A stretch of DNA of 64,000 nucleotides, from contig JADJPG010000010.1 of the NCBI GenBank assembly GCA_016713365.1, positions 1-64,000 on the forward strand, written 5' to 3'. The stretch is from Verrucomicrobiota bacterium. Lineage in GTDB: Bacteria > Verrucomicrobiota > Verrucomicrobiia > Limisphaerales > JADJPG01. A program made the position numbers and the translations under genes. This document shows, piece by piece, positions 38,756 to 48,015 of the stretch; positions within the stretch are counted from its first letter, which is position 1; each line of letters starts with the position of its first letter. The notes beneath the pieces were generated by a model that had not been told where the DNA came from, did not search any database, and saw nothing but the letters and a program-made list of their open reading frames with translations.

Positions 38756-39881
38756 TTACCGCTGCGTCAGGAAATACACTCCCGCCGCCACGCCCAGGCC
38801 GAGCATCACCGCGATCAGAATCTTCACCCAGCTCAACGGATACTTGCCCGCGATCGCGCCGGTGTAGCCGTTGATGACGACCTGATAGCGTCTTGCGCCG
38901 GAACGCGTAGTTGAGCAGCCACACGGGCACGAGGATGTGCTTGAAGGTCTGGCCCGAGTAATTCGGATACACTTGGAGATTGCGATGCGTGTCGCCCGGC
39001 ACCTGCGACGCACACATCAAGCGCAGTTCGGAATCCATCTGTGCACGCGCGTGCTTGGCGGCGGCGAGAAGATCGATTTGGTAACGCTCCACCACCCAGC
39101 CCGAAAGGAAACCAGCCTTGTACGGCGTGAGATCCTTCGTGGGGAACGGCTCGACCTTGCGCAGCAACTCCGCGTTCACCCCGCGCGACGCCGGCACCAG
39201 CTCGTCATCGAAGAAGTGTGAGAGGCTCCCGCTGCTCGGATACCAGCGCACCTTTCGCACTCGCCGGGTCTGGCGCTTGCCTTGCGAATCGGTGTAGGAT
39301 TCCGACTCCCAGTAGTAATCGCCACTCTCCGCCGTCCACGTCGCATGAACCTGCGCGTCGAACGTCCAGTAAGGGATGTAGAGGCCATGAACCTGATCGG
39401 TCATCGCCTTTGACTTGAGCTTGTTCGGCGCCCAGAACCGGCTGCCATACCACTTGCGAATCTCGTCGCGCACCTGCGGCTCAGCCAACTTCATCGGCAG
39501 CAGGCTCTCCGGACGGAACGCCTCCTTGATCTCCTCATACGGCACGAGCGCGGAGGAACCGCAGAAATCGCAGCGTTGCGCCACGCGCGTGGCGTCGAAG
39601 ACCGAGATGGCCTGGCAGCTCTGGCAGCGCACGGAGGTCTTCTTCGCCTGCCAGCCGCGCTGGTCGTCCGGAATGCTGCGGATTGCCGTGGCGAGATCGA
39701 GTTCTCGAATGACCTCCTCGCCGCTCGCGTTCAATTCGATCTGCGCCGGAGAAGTTGTGCCGCAGTAAGGGCAAACCAGCTCTTGCTTGCCCGGATTCCA
39801 CTGTGCCTCGGCCCCGCAGGCCGGGCAGGAAAATTTATGTTGAGCGGTGGCTTGTTTTGAAATGCGAGATTGGTCAGACAC
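38756..39881 (-). CDS. Zinc-ribbon membrane protein, YdjG-like, frame-broken
   Basis: The protein starts MSDQSRISKQATAQHKF and has two treble-cysteine ribbons: CPACGAEAQWNPGKQELVC with PYCG, and CQSCQAISVFDATRVAQRC with DFCG. A long mixed region with WTFDAQVHATWTAESGDYYW follows. The C-terminus is in another frame: after RRKT the next part is YQVVINGYTGAIAGKYPLSW, ending in a single membrane helix (ILIAVMLGLGVAAGVYFL). Removing one base at about 38893 gives an intact protein of about 375 residues. The domain set matches YdjG of the Bacillus pspA-ydjGHI stress module, and an SPFH gene lies nearby on the same strand. Confidence 0.8.
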
Positions 39882-39894
39882 GATTAGTCAGGAT

Positions 39895-40022
39895 TCAGCA
39901 ATAGCTTTCCAACGGTTCAGCAACGGTTCTTTCACACATGCTCCCCAGCCGTCTTTATTAGGAGTCGAGAAGCCAAAGGCCTGAATTTCCTCGTCCGTTA
40001 AGATTGCGCCGGTAACTCGCAT
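39895..40022 (-). CDS. Possible 42-aa reading frame
   Basis: The frame reads MRVTGAILTDEEIQAFGFST and ends WKAIAES. It is soluble in character and follows the 98-aa gene in another frame. It could be a fragment of a longer broken gene. No family is recognised, and coding is uncertain. Confidence 0.2.
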
Positions 40023-40072
40023 CAACTCATGAGACAGCTCAGAGGCTCACGCAGCTGATCGACTCTCCAAAG

Positions 40073-40369
40073 TCATCTGCCTCGGAAGATCTCCCGCAGC
40101 CACTCCACCGCCTCGGACAGCGGAGTCGATTGGGTCGGGTATTGGGTAACTATCTCCGACGGCAATGGATCTCCGAGGCCTGTAATCTTTAGGTGAGATG
40201 CCGCTTTGTCCCAATCTGGCAGACTAGACGAATGGCAAAGTCTCCACATGTGATCGACGAACTCATCGATTGCCGGATTTGAAACTCGATTGTCGCGCAA
40301 TTGCGCCCAGGAGACGATTCCGATGGCCGGCAGCTCAAGCGAGAAATCGTTCTTTCCTAATCTCGACAT
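40073..40369 (-). CDS. Hypothetical protein, 98 aa
   Basis: The sequence opens MSRLGKNDFSLELPAIGIVS and continues AIDEFVDHMWRLCHSSSLPD; it ends EWLREIFRGR. It is soluble in composition, with several Trp residues. It lies 24 bp downstream of the SPFH gene stop in the same direction, so it may be part of that operon. No family is recognised. Confidence 0.45.
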   Translation of the reverse strand: MSRLGKNDFSLELPAIGIVSWAQLRDNRVSNPAIDEFVDHMWRLCHSSSLPDWDKAASHLKITGLGDPLPSEIVTQYPTQSTPLSEAVEWLREIFRGR

Positions 40370-40393
40370 GCGGTCCGATTGGCAATGAGACTT

Positions 40394-41479
40394 TTAACTC
40401 TTCAAGAACTCCTCCATCGCCTGACGCGTAATTCGCCACGCCGTTCCGATCTTCTTTCCCTTGAGCGAACCGTCCGCGAGCGCCGCCATCACGTCGCTCT
40501 CCGCCACGCCGAGCACGCGCGCGGCATCGGCCGGGCCGAGCAGTTCGGGCAAGCCCCACCTGCAGCTGGAACGGCGGCGCTCCGCAGCAGCGGTGGCGTT
40601 CCAGCGGCCGGGGTTATCTGCGCAGCGCCCATTGCCGCCATCATCTGCTGGCCCATCGCGAGGCCGGCGCCGAGTTGTGCGGCGGTGTTCGCCATGCCGC
40701 CGCCTTCGCCGCCCTTGGCCATCGACTCAGCCATCTGGAACTTCACGTAGTCGTTCAGATTCCCAATCGCCGCCATGCTGGAACGCTTGTCGATCGCGCC
40801 CTCGACTTCAGGCGGCACGGAGACGTTCTCCACGATGAAACTCGACATCTCGAGGCCATACTTGCTGGTGAGCGCCGGGATTGATGATCGGCAGCAGCGC
40901 CTCGCCCAGTTCCGAGTAGCGCGATGCCACGTCGAGCACCGGCACCTTGGCTGACGCGAGCGCGTCGGTGAACACGCTCACGATGCGCGAGCGCATGGTG
41001 TCGGCGAATTCATCGAGCCGGAACTGATGGTCCGTTCCGGCCACCTCCTTCAGGAAGGTCCGCACGTCCACAATCTTGAAGTCATACGTGCCGAAGGCGC
41101 GCACGCGCACGATGCCGAAATCCGGGTCGCGCAGCATCACCGGGTTGCTCGTGCCCCATTTGTTGCCGGTGAAGGTGCGCGTGTTGACAAAGTAGATGTC
41201 CGCCTTGAAGGGAGATTCGAAGCCGTATTTCCAGCCCTTGAGCGTGGAGAGAATCGGGATGTTGTCCGTCTGGAGTGTGTGCTTGCCCGGCCCGAAGGTA
41301 TCGCCGAACTGGCCGAGGTAAATGAACTGGCACGTCTGCGACTCGCGCACGATGAGCTGCGCGCCGCGTTTGACTTCCTTGTCCTCGTCCGGGAATCGCC
41401 ACGAGAGCGTGTCGCGGGAGTCGTCTTCCCACTGGATGATTTCGAGGAACTGCGTTTTGAGATAATCCATCAGACCCAT
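40394..41479 (-). CDS. SPFH-domain protein with C-terminal helix-turn-helix, YdjI-like, twice frame-broken
   Basis: The start MGLMDYLKTQFLEIIQWEDD is the typical opening of the bacterial SPFH/virion-core-like group. The SPFH domain continues through QTCQFIYLGQFGDTFGPGKH and FGIVRVRAFGTYDFKI. Two frame changes occur. Near 40872 an extra G separates NPG from ALTSKYGLEMSSFIVENVSV. At 40554-40557 a missing base separates the Ala/Pro-rich linker from ELLGPADAARVLGVAESDV. The last domain is an excisionase-like helix-turn-helix, ending AWRITRQAMEEFLKS. Such proteins are usually encoded with a YdjG-type zinc-ribbon protein, as here. Confidence 0.8.
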
Positions 41480-41639
41480 ATTTAAACCTTTCGTTTCGGT
41501 TGCAGGAATCATCGTCTGAAACACGAAACCGAAAAGGATAATTTCCGGGGGGATTTGTAACGGCACAGGCGAGACACGAATTCCACGAATTGGCACGAAA
41601 CGGAAATCACCATTCGTGGGAATTGGTGAAATGCGTGTC

Positions 41640-44600
41640 TTATACTTGCAACAATTCCTGGATGTCCTCCCAGCTCAGCGCGTCCGTCAGCTCCTCTTCG
41701 CTGCCGAGCGTGGCCTTGATGATGTCGCGCTTCTTCTGCTGTAGCAGGAGAATCTTCTCCTCGATGGTGTCGCGCGTGATCAGCTTGTAGCTCGTGACGA
41801 CGCGCGTCTGGCCGATACGATGCGCGCGGTCGGTCGCCTGATCTTCCACCGCCGGATTCCACCATGGATCGAAGTGAATCACCGTGTCCGCGCCCGTGAG
41901 ATTGAGACCGACACCGCCCGCCTTGAGACTGATCAAGAACACGGGAATCGTCGCCGTCTTCTGAAACCGTTCCACCACCGCGCCGCGATTCGTCGTCGAG
42001 CCGTCGAGGTAACAGTATTCGATGCCTTCCGCCGTGAGCCGCTCCTTGAGCAGCGTGAGCATCGAGACGAACTGACTGAAGACGAGCACGCGATGCCCGC
42101 CATCGATGACTTCCTCCAGCAATTCGCCGAACAGATCCAGTTTGCCGGAAGCATTCGCCGGCTCCACGCCATCCAGCTTCAGCAGCCGCAAGTCGCAGCA
42201 AACCTGACGCAACCGCAGCAGCGCGCTCAAGACGACCATGCGGCTCTTCGCGAGTCCCTGCGCACCGACCGCATCGAGAACTTCCTTGCGGCTCGCCTCA
42301 ATGACCTGCTGATACACCGCGCGCTGGTCCGAAGTCATTTCGCAGAAGGAAACTTGTTCCAGCTTTGCCGGTAGATCGGCGGCCACGTCGCGCTTCAAGC
42401 GGCGCAGAATGAACGGACGCAATCGTCGCGAGAGTCGGCTGGCCGCATCGGAATTCTTGTCGCGGGTGATGGGCAGCTCGTAGCGCTCGCGGAAATCCTG
42501 CGCCGTGCCGAGGTAACCAGGCATGAGGAAATCTAAGATGGACCACAGATCCAGCACCGAGTTCTCCATCGGCGTGCCGGTGAGCACGAGCCGATACTTC
42601 GTGCGCACCGCCTTCACCGCCTGCGCGTTCTGCGTCTGGCGATTCTTGATGTGCTGCGCCTCGTCCAGCACCACGGTGTCGAACTCCAGCCCGCGATATC
42701 TCTCCGCGTCACGACGGATGAGCGCGTAGCTCGTCACCACGATGTCGCTCTCCGCAATCTGATCGAAGAGCCGGTGTCGATCCGGCCCGTGCAACGCGAG
42801 CACGCGCAGGTTCGGCGTGAACTTCTTCGCTTCAGCGACCCAGTTGAATACGAGGCTTGTCGGACAAACGACCAAGGTCGGCATGGTAGCCGACGACGTG
42901 AGGAGGCGGTCCGAGCTTCCACAGGCTGGCTCCGCCTCCTCACGTCGGCGGCTACTTAGAAAAGCCAGTGTCTGCAGCGTTTTGCCCAAACCCATTTCGT
43001 CCGCGAGAATCCCGCCAAAGGCGTTCTCGCGCAGGAAACGCAGCCACGCCACGCCGTGCTTCTGATACGGACGCAGCACGCTCTCCAAGTCGCCGAGCGG
43101 CGGGCATTCCAGCTTCGCTTCGCCGCTTTGCTTCGCCGCGCGATCGCGCCAGGCCGCCGGCGCCTGAACATTCCAGCCCGCGTGCTGTTTCAGCGTTGAT
43201 TCGAGAAAGCCCGCCTGCGTGCTGCTGATGCGGTAACCCTGACCATGCTGTTGCGGTGAGCAATCGAGCAGCACTTCCTGAAGCTCCTCGACCGCGCCGG
43301 TGTCGATGACCGCCGTCTTGCCGTTCCGTAGCCGCGTGTGTCCCTGGCCGGACAAAACAAGGCGCTGGATGTCCGCCGCAGAAAACTTCTCGCCACCGCT
43401 CGACTCGAAGACCACGCCGAGATCGAACCACTGCACACCCGACGGCGTGATTTGGAACTTCGGTTCGATGCGCTCGATGTTCTGTTTCGTGCTGCGTTCG
43501 AGACGTTCCTCCAGCGTCACGCTCCATTCGCGCTCCAGCTTCGGATATTCGCGCGCGAAGAAGTTCAGCACGGCGTTCTGTCCGTTAAGCTGCAGCTTGC
43601 CGTCCGCATCCGGCACGCTGAATCCGCAGCGCTGCAGGCGGGCGAGAGCAGCGCGCTCGGCACTGGCGTCACGAGTCGAGTAACGCGTCGGCACATCTGG
43701 GTCGGGCAACCACACGCCTTCATTCGCGGACGTCACACCCACCGTCATGATGCGTGATCCGTAAGTGCATTGAAGCAAGCTGGTGAGCTGGGCGAGCCCG
43801 CCCTTGAGATCGAGCAGGAACTTCGGCGCCTGCGGTTCCAGCGTGAAATCTTCGAGTTTGAAGTTCGCCTCCACGCCGCCCGCCGCCTGGAGCTGCGGCC
43901 ACTGCTGACTGAGAAATTGCGGAACTTGCGCCCGAGTCACACGGACCGGACCGCGGAAGACATCGCCCATCGTCGGTGGAATCCCGAGCGGTTGAATCGT
44001 GCGATCACGCCAGACCCAGCCGTTGCCGAGCAGCACAGGAGCCGCCACCTTGTCCTTCAGGGACAGGACAATCTCTCCGTTCGCTTCCAACGTCGCGGTC
44101 AGCGGGAGCCTGAGTGGCGTCTTCGTCACCGTCACTTCGGTGGACTTGCCGATCGTGACATTTGGATGATCAGACAGCGCCGGCAGCAGTGCAGCGAAAT
44201 CCTTGGTCTCGATCTGGATCATCCCGGGCGTCTCGCCGTTCGAAAGCACTTCCAGTTGATCGATGAGTTTCGCGTCCTGCTCGGAGAAGGCGAAGGGCCG
44301 CAGCTTCGGCAGCGCGTTCAGCGGACAACGTCCCCCGCCCCACTTGGCTTCGAGCACCAGCACGACTTTGCCGCGCGCGGCCGCTTGCTCGAAGTTCGGC
44401 GTGAGAATGATGAAGAGTTCCGCCGGTTCGCCCGTGGCGTCGCGCAACAGCCCGGAGGATTTCCGAGAAGGCGGAGGGGGCGGCACACTCGCGACAGACC
44501 GTATTCGTGAAGGCGCGCTAAGGCTCGGTCCTTTCTGGGCTTGCACCCAATGCAGTCCCACCGCGACCGAATGCGCGCAGATGGTTCCCCACTCGCGCGA

Positions 44601-44816
44601 CTCGCGGCAGGAGCAGATGTTCTCGATGTCGATCGGCCCCTTGATGACCAGGCCGGCGCGGAAGGACAGTTCACCCGCCTGCACCACGCCCTTCAAAACA
44701 GGCTCTGTCCAGTTCGAGCTCAACACCTGATTCTGCACCAGATAAGCGCGCGCGCGCTTCATGGCTTCCCAGCCCGCGGCTTTACTGAAGAGGGCTTCGG
44801 TGAGTTCGATGGCCAT
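41640..44816 (-). CDS. SWIM zinc-finger SNF2-family helicase
   Basis: The 1,058-residue protein starts with a SWIM zinc finger (ICSCRESREWGTICAHSVAV, CXCXnCXH), then a long bacterial SNF2-associated region, then the ATPase. The helicase motifs are DEMGLGKTLQTLAFL (I), VVCPTSLVFNW (Ia), DEAQHIKN (II), LTGTPMENSVLDLW (III), LVFSQFVSMLTLL (IV), SLKAGGVGLNLTGADTVI (V) and DRAHRIGQTR (VI). It is a DNA-dependent ATPase that probably remodels DNA-bound proteins or acts in repair. It has an in-frame insertion of about 24 residues between motifs I and Ia, coded by a palindromic element at 42886-42955. It follows the glycosyltransferase gene by 15 bp. Confidence 0.93.
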   Translation of the reverse strand: MAIELTEALFSKAAGWEAMKRARAYLVQNQVLSSNWTEPVLKGVVQAGELSFRAGLVIKGPIDIENICSCRESREWGTICAHSVAVGLHWVQAQKGPSLSAPSRIRSVASVPPPPPSRKSSGLLRDATGEPAELFIILTPNFEQAAARGKVVLVLEAKWGGGRCPLNALPKLRPFAFSEQDAKLIDQLEVLSNGETPGMIQIETKDFAALLPALSDHPNVTIGKSTEVTVTKTPLRLPLTATLEANGEIVLSLKDKVAAPVLLGNGWVWRDRTIQPLGIPPTMGDVFRGPVRVTRAQVPQFLSQQWPQLQAAGGVEANFKLEDFTLEPQAPKFLLDLKGGLAQLTSLLQCTYGSRIMTVGVTSANEGVWLPDPDVPTRYSTRDASAERAALARLQRCGFSVPDADGKLQLNGQNAVLNFFAREYPKLEREWSVTLEERLERSTKQNIERIEPKFQITPSGVQWFDLGVVFESSGGEKFSAADIQRLVLSGQGHTRLRNGKTAVIDTGAVEELQEVLLDCSPQQHGQGYRISSTQAGFLESTLKQHAGWNVQAPAAWRDRAAKQSGEAKLECPPLGDLESVLRPYQKHGVAWLRFLRENAFGGILADEMGLGKTLQTLAFLSSRRREEAEPACGSSDRLLTSSATMPTLVVCPTSLVFNWVAEAKKFTPNLRVLALHGPDRHRLFDQIAESDIVVTSYALIRRDAERYRGLEFDTVVLDEAQHIKNRQTQNAQAVKAVRTKYRLVLTGTPMENSVLDLWSILDFLMPGYLGTAQDFRERYELPITRDKNSDAASRLSRRLRPFILRRLKRDVAADLPAKLEQVSFCEMTSDQRAVYQQVIEASRKEVLDAVGAQGLAKSRMVVLSALLRLRQVCCDLRLLKLDGVEPANASGKLDLFGELLEEVIDGGHRVLVFSQFVSMLTLLKERLTAEGIEYCYLDGSTTNRGAVVERFQKTATIPVFLISLKAGGVGLNLTGADTVIHFDPWWNPAVEDQATDRAHRIGQTRVVTSYKLITRDTIEEKILLLQQKKRDIIKATLGSEEELTDALSWEDIQELLQV
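42886..42955. repeat. Palindromic repeat in the SNF2 helicase gene
   Basis: The 24-bp arms (42886-42909 and 42932-42955) are inverted copies with one mismatch; they contain CGTGAGGAGGCGG and CCGCCTCCTCACG. A 22-nt spacer lies between. The element encodes roughly RRREEAEPACGSSDRLLTSS in frame, between helicase motifs I and Ia. It looks like a mobile REP/MITE-type palindrome. Confidence 0.85.
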
Positions 44817-44831
44817 GCGCGGCAGGGCTCC

Positions 44832-45849
44832 TTACAGCGAAATTGTTTCGAGCTGCACCTCGACGGCAGGTTTCTGACCGGCCGGCTTGAGCGTCGTGAA
44901 CAGGCCACGCCAGAAACCGAGTCCGTAAAAGATGTGACTGGCCACGACCAGCGGCATCGCGAGCAGGCTGCGCACAACTCCTTTACTCGCCATCGAGACG
45001 AGTGTCTGCACGACGACGGTCAGCAGATACAACCCGAGCGGTGCGAAGACCACCGGGCCGAGCCACCGCGCAGTAACGAGTGAGGCCTCGAGGTAAACCA
45101 CGAATAGCGGCGGAACGAAGTTCAATGCAGAACCAGGCGTCGGATGAAGGCGGAATTGCTCAGCGCGACCGCGACCGTAGGTGAAGAGCATCTTGCAGAA
45201 GGCGTACAGCGTGGGACGCGGGCGTCGTTCCACGAAGAATTCAGGATCGTAGATGAGCTTCGCGCCGCGCTTTTGCAACTCGTCCATCAGCGCGTTTTCC
45301 TCGTTTGGGTAGAGTGATTCGTCGAAGCCGCCGAGCTCCAGAACATCCGCGCGTCGCGCCATCATGTTGCAGAGGATGAGTTCCTTCTCACCGCTCTCTC
45401 GCGCGACGCCGACCGAATCGTAGCGCGCGCGGCTGGGCCCAAACGCCAGCCAGCTACTCAGCACCACCGCAAAGACCTGCTCAAGCAAAGGCGCGTCTGC
45501 CGGACAAAGATTCGGACCGCCAAGCATCTTCACCGACGGGTTTTTTGAAATGAACGAGCGCGCGGCGCAGGGCATCCGGGCGCGCGACAGCGTCGTCATC
45601 GAGGAAGTAGATCAGTTCTCCACGAGCGGCGCGGATGGCGGCATTGCGTTGGACGGCGGGCTGTTTGCCGCGGGCGACGATGATTTCGAGACGGTCCTTC
45701 GGATAATCAAGCGCGCGCGCGGCGGTGACGGCGGGAATTTCCGCCTGTCCCGGTCGCGTCGGAATGATGATGGTCACGAATGGAAGCACGTCGCTCACGG
45801 CGGCGAAGGTAGAGTTCACGCCGGCCGCTTCAAAGTTCAAAGTGGCCAC
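44832..45849 (-). CDS. Family 2 glycosyltransferase, membrane-associated, frame-broken
   Basis: The N-terminal part reads LPFVTIIIPTRPGQAEIPAV and ELIYFLDDDAVARPDALRRA, with the DDD nucleotide-sugar motif of GT-A enzymes. The frame is lost in the A-run (T6 at 45541-45546 on the plus strand). With one base fewer, HFKNPSVKMLGGPN continues to the C-terminus. The second half contains NMMARRADVLELGGFDES and membrane helices (LGLYLLTVVVQTLVSMA). It is probably an inner-membrane glycosyltransferase for an envelope polysaccharide or lipid. It sits upstream of the SNF2 gene on the same strand. Confidence 0.85.
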
Positions 45850-45943
45850 CCGATGATTCCGCCGAAAAACCTTTGGCGATGCGGACGTGCGCTGGATAGA
45901 TTGCAGGTATTGGATTCAGCAAACGCAGCGACGAGAGAATTAT

Positions 45944-46480
45944 ATGCACAACGTGACTTCGGTGGAATTGACCCGCGACATTGAGGCCGTCCAAATCCCG
46001 CACGGGACCACGACGACTTTGCCGAAAGGAACATCGGTGGACATCACGCAAACCCTCGGCGGCACTTACACCGTTCACGCGCAGGGCGCGCTTTTCCGGG
46101 TGGCGACCAAGGACGCGGACGCGCTCGGCATCGAGGCGACGACCGAACCGCAATCGACCGGCGGCGAAGTTACCGAGCAACGCATCTGGGACACGCTGCG
46201 CACGTGCTACGATCCGGAAATTCCCGTGAACATCGTGGACCTCGGGCTGGTTTACAGCATGGAGATGAAGAAGCTTCCCGAGGGCAATCACAGCGTCGAC
46301 GTGAAGATGACGTTAACCGCACCCGGTTGTGGAATGGGCGGCGTCATCGCGGGCGATGCGCAGCAGAAGCTGCTTTCACTCGACGGAATCGATGAGGCGA
46401 TTGTGGAGATCGTCTGGGATCCGCCGTGGCATCAATCGATGATCACTGCGGAGGGACGACGCATCCTCGGGCTGGAGTAG
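45944..46480 (+). CDS. sufT: SufT-type iron-sulfur assembly protein (DUF59)
   Basis: The 178-residue protein has an N-terminal SufT extension (VELTRDIEAVQIPHGTTTTL) and a MIP18/DUF59 domain from about residue 85: WDTLRTCYDPEIPVNIVDLG, VKMTLTAPGCGMGGVIAGDA and VEIVWDPPWHQSMI. SufT aids Fe-S cluster maturation, and the conserved Cys lies in the APGCGM loop. No other suf gene is in the window. It is divergent from the glycosyltransferase gene, with a 94-bp gap. Confidence 0.92.
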   Translation: MHNVTSVELTRDIEAVQIPHGTTTTLPKGTSVDITQTLGGTYTVHAQGALFRVATKDADALGIEATTEPQSTGGEVTEQRIWDTLRTCYDPEIPVNIVDLGLVYSMEMKKLPEGNHSVDVKMTLTAPGCGMGGVIAGDAQQKLLSLDGIDEAIVEIVWDPPWHQSMITAEGRRILGLE

Positions 46481-46498
46481 AAGAGACCGCGCGCTGGA

Positions 46499-47446
46499 TC
46501 AGGACGGCTTCGCGGCGGCCATTTTCGCGAGCAGACGATCGTTTAATTCCTTTGCGGGATTGTACCCGGAGAGTTTCAGCTTTGTCTGGAAGGCGGCCAC
46601 CTCGGTCAACCGCGCAAGATCGCGCCCCGGTCGCACCGGAATGATCATGTGAGGAATCTTCACGCCGAGAATCTCGATGAACTGCTCGTCTATCCCGAGG
46701 CGGTCCACATCAGGAACCTGTTCCCACGACTTCAGCGAGACGACAAGATCCACGCGTTTCTCCAGACGGATGCATTTCACGCCGAACATCGCGGCGACAT
46801 TGATGATGCCAATGCCGCGCACCTCCATGTGGTTGCGGGTCAGCTCGGCGCTGGTGCCCATGATGTCGCGGCCGTCCAGCAGCGTGACCTTGGTAATGTC
46901 ATCCGCAACGAGGCTGTAGCCTCGCTCAATCAGCGCCAGCACGCACTCGCTCTTGCCGATACCGCTCTCGCCTTTCACGATCACACCCACGCCCAGGATG
47001 TCCACCATGCTGCCCATCTCCGTGCCGCGCGGGGCGAACATCATCTCCACCGCGAGCGTCGCGAGGTTGATGAACTTCATCGTGATGAGCGGGCATTGAA
47101 AAATCGGCACGTTGGCCTTCTCGGCGGCGCGGAGAAACTCGCGGTCCGGCTTGAGGTTCCGGCTGAAGACCACGCACGGGATCTTGTAAGAGAACAGCTC
47201 GGCGTAACGCTTCTCCCGCGCCTCGACGGTGAGGGACTTCAGGAAGGTACACTCCGCGGCGCCCATCACCTGGACGCGTTTGCTCGCGAAATACTTCGTG
47301 AAGCCAGCCAGCGCCAGACCCGGCCGGTTCACGGTCGGCTCGCGGATGATCCGCTTGAGTCCGCTGGCGCCAGCCACGAGACGGAGTTCGAGAGCACTGG
47401 CCTGCTCGGTATAGAACTTCTCAACCGTTACGATGTCGCGTTGCAT
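46499..47446 (-). CDS. hprK: HPr kinase/phosphorylase
   Basis: The 315-residue protein phosphorylates and dephosphorylates HPr at Ser. It shows the N-terminal HprK domain (DIVTVEKFYTEQASALELRL), the Walker A GESGIGKSECVLALIERGY near residue 155, RNHMEVRGIGIINVAAMFG (the HPrK/P signature) and the C-terminal VRPGRDLARLTEVAAF. In Gram-negative bacteria with limited PTS it often sits near the Lpt genes, as here. The start lies five bases past an inverted-repeat arm that matches the one before bioA. The five genes upstream on the same strand belong to KDO and Lpt pathways. Confidence 0.95.
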   Translation of the reverse strand: MQRDIVTVEKFYTEQASALELRLVAGASGLKRIIREPTVNRPGLALAGFTKYFASKRVQVMGAAECTFLKSLTVEAREKRYAELFSYKIPCVVFSRNLKPDREFLRAAEKANVPIFQCPLITMKFINLATLAVEMMFAPRGTEMGSMVDILGVGVIVKGESGIGKSECVLALIERGYSLVADDITKVTLLDGRDIMGTSAELTRNHMEVRGIGIINVAAMFGVKCIRLEKRVDLVVSLKSWEQVPDVDRLGIDEQFIEILGVKIPHMIIPVRPGRDLARLTEVAAFQTKLKLSGYNPAKELNDRLLAKMAAAKPS

Positions 47447-47451
47447 GGTAA

Positions 47452-48015
47452 AGTGATTCGTGATTAGTGATGCGTGACTACGGAAGGGGAACCTCGTCGA
47501 GGAGTTCGTTCAAGTCTGGAGACAGATCGACTGAAGACTTGCCGTACGGAACCGGTTCTTCACCGAGTGCAAACCCTCGTTGATCCGGAATCATCGTCAG
47601 GAGCAATCGGGTTATCTGCGTCAGAAGCGCGAGACGGTGCGCAGTGACCGATTCTCCCAAGACATGCCGTCCTTCGTAATACCAGTGCCGGCTTTCGCGC
47701 GATGAACCCAATGAATACTCATAGAATCTCGCCCGATCCTTTCCACTGCCACGAGAGTAGCCCTCAGAAATATTTGCCCCAATGGAACCCACCGCACGGA
47801 AAAGCTGATCGGAAAGGGAGAGGGTTCGGCGATCCTGCATCAGTTTAGTGCAGTCAGACCAACCAAGGTCAGCAGAGAACAAGGCAAGTCGGTATGCCTC
47901 AACAGTCCACAGCGCATCTCCAGTGATGACGTCAGGCACCGTGATCAACCATTCGCGGAAGTTCATTCAGGCGTCCTGTCAGAATCACGCATTACGAATC
48001 ACCAATCACATCACT
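47452..48015. mobile_element. Inverted-repeat-bounded cassette carrying a four-helix-bundle gene
   Basis: The left arm (47452-47477) has tandem units GTGATTC, GTGATTA, GTGATGC. The right arm (47985-48015) has TCACGCA, TTACGAA, TCACCAA, TCACATC, so the two are imperfect inverted copies of each other. The left arm abuts the stop codon of the internal gene and ends five bases before the hprK ATG. The right arm overlaps the first base of the lptB stop. Removing the segment would restore a simple lptB-hprK junction. The sequence thus looks like a cassette inserted between operon genes. No transposase is present; target-site duplications were not seen. Confidence 0.6.
47478..47966 (-). CDS. Four-helix-bundle (23S rRNA intervening-sequence type) protein
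   Basis: The 162-residue protein is a member of the S23/four-helix-bundle family; the signature SLSDQLFRAVGSIGANISEG is followed by YSRGSGKDRARFYEYSLGSS. The family is best known from 23S rRNA intervening sequences but also occurs in isolation in many environmental genomes, and is structurally related to the Avd protein of diversity-generating retroelements. Here it is outside any rRNA, between hprK and lptB in the same orientation. It is flanked on both sides by inverted repeats of a heptamer type. Its function is unknown. Confidence 0.9.
   Translation of the reverse strand: MNFREWLITVPDVITGDALWTVEAYRLALFSADLGWSDCTKLMQDRRTLSLSDQLFRAVGSIGANISEGYSRGSGKDRARFYEYSLGSSRESRHWYYEGRHVLGESVTAHRLALLTQITRLLLTMIPDQRGFALGEEPVPYGKSSVDLSPDLNELLDEVPLP

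Noticed and set aside
47478..47966. Diversity-generating retroelement (the four-helix-bundle protein resembles Avd)
   Set aside because: No reverse transcriptase, template repeat or variable repeat is nearby.
47452..48015. Toxin-antitoxin module for the four-helix-bundle gene
   Set aside because: Only one small gene is present, and neither neighbour (hprK, lptB) is a toxin or antitoxin.
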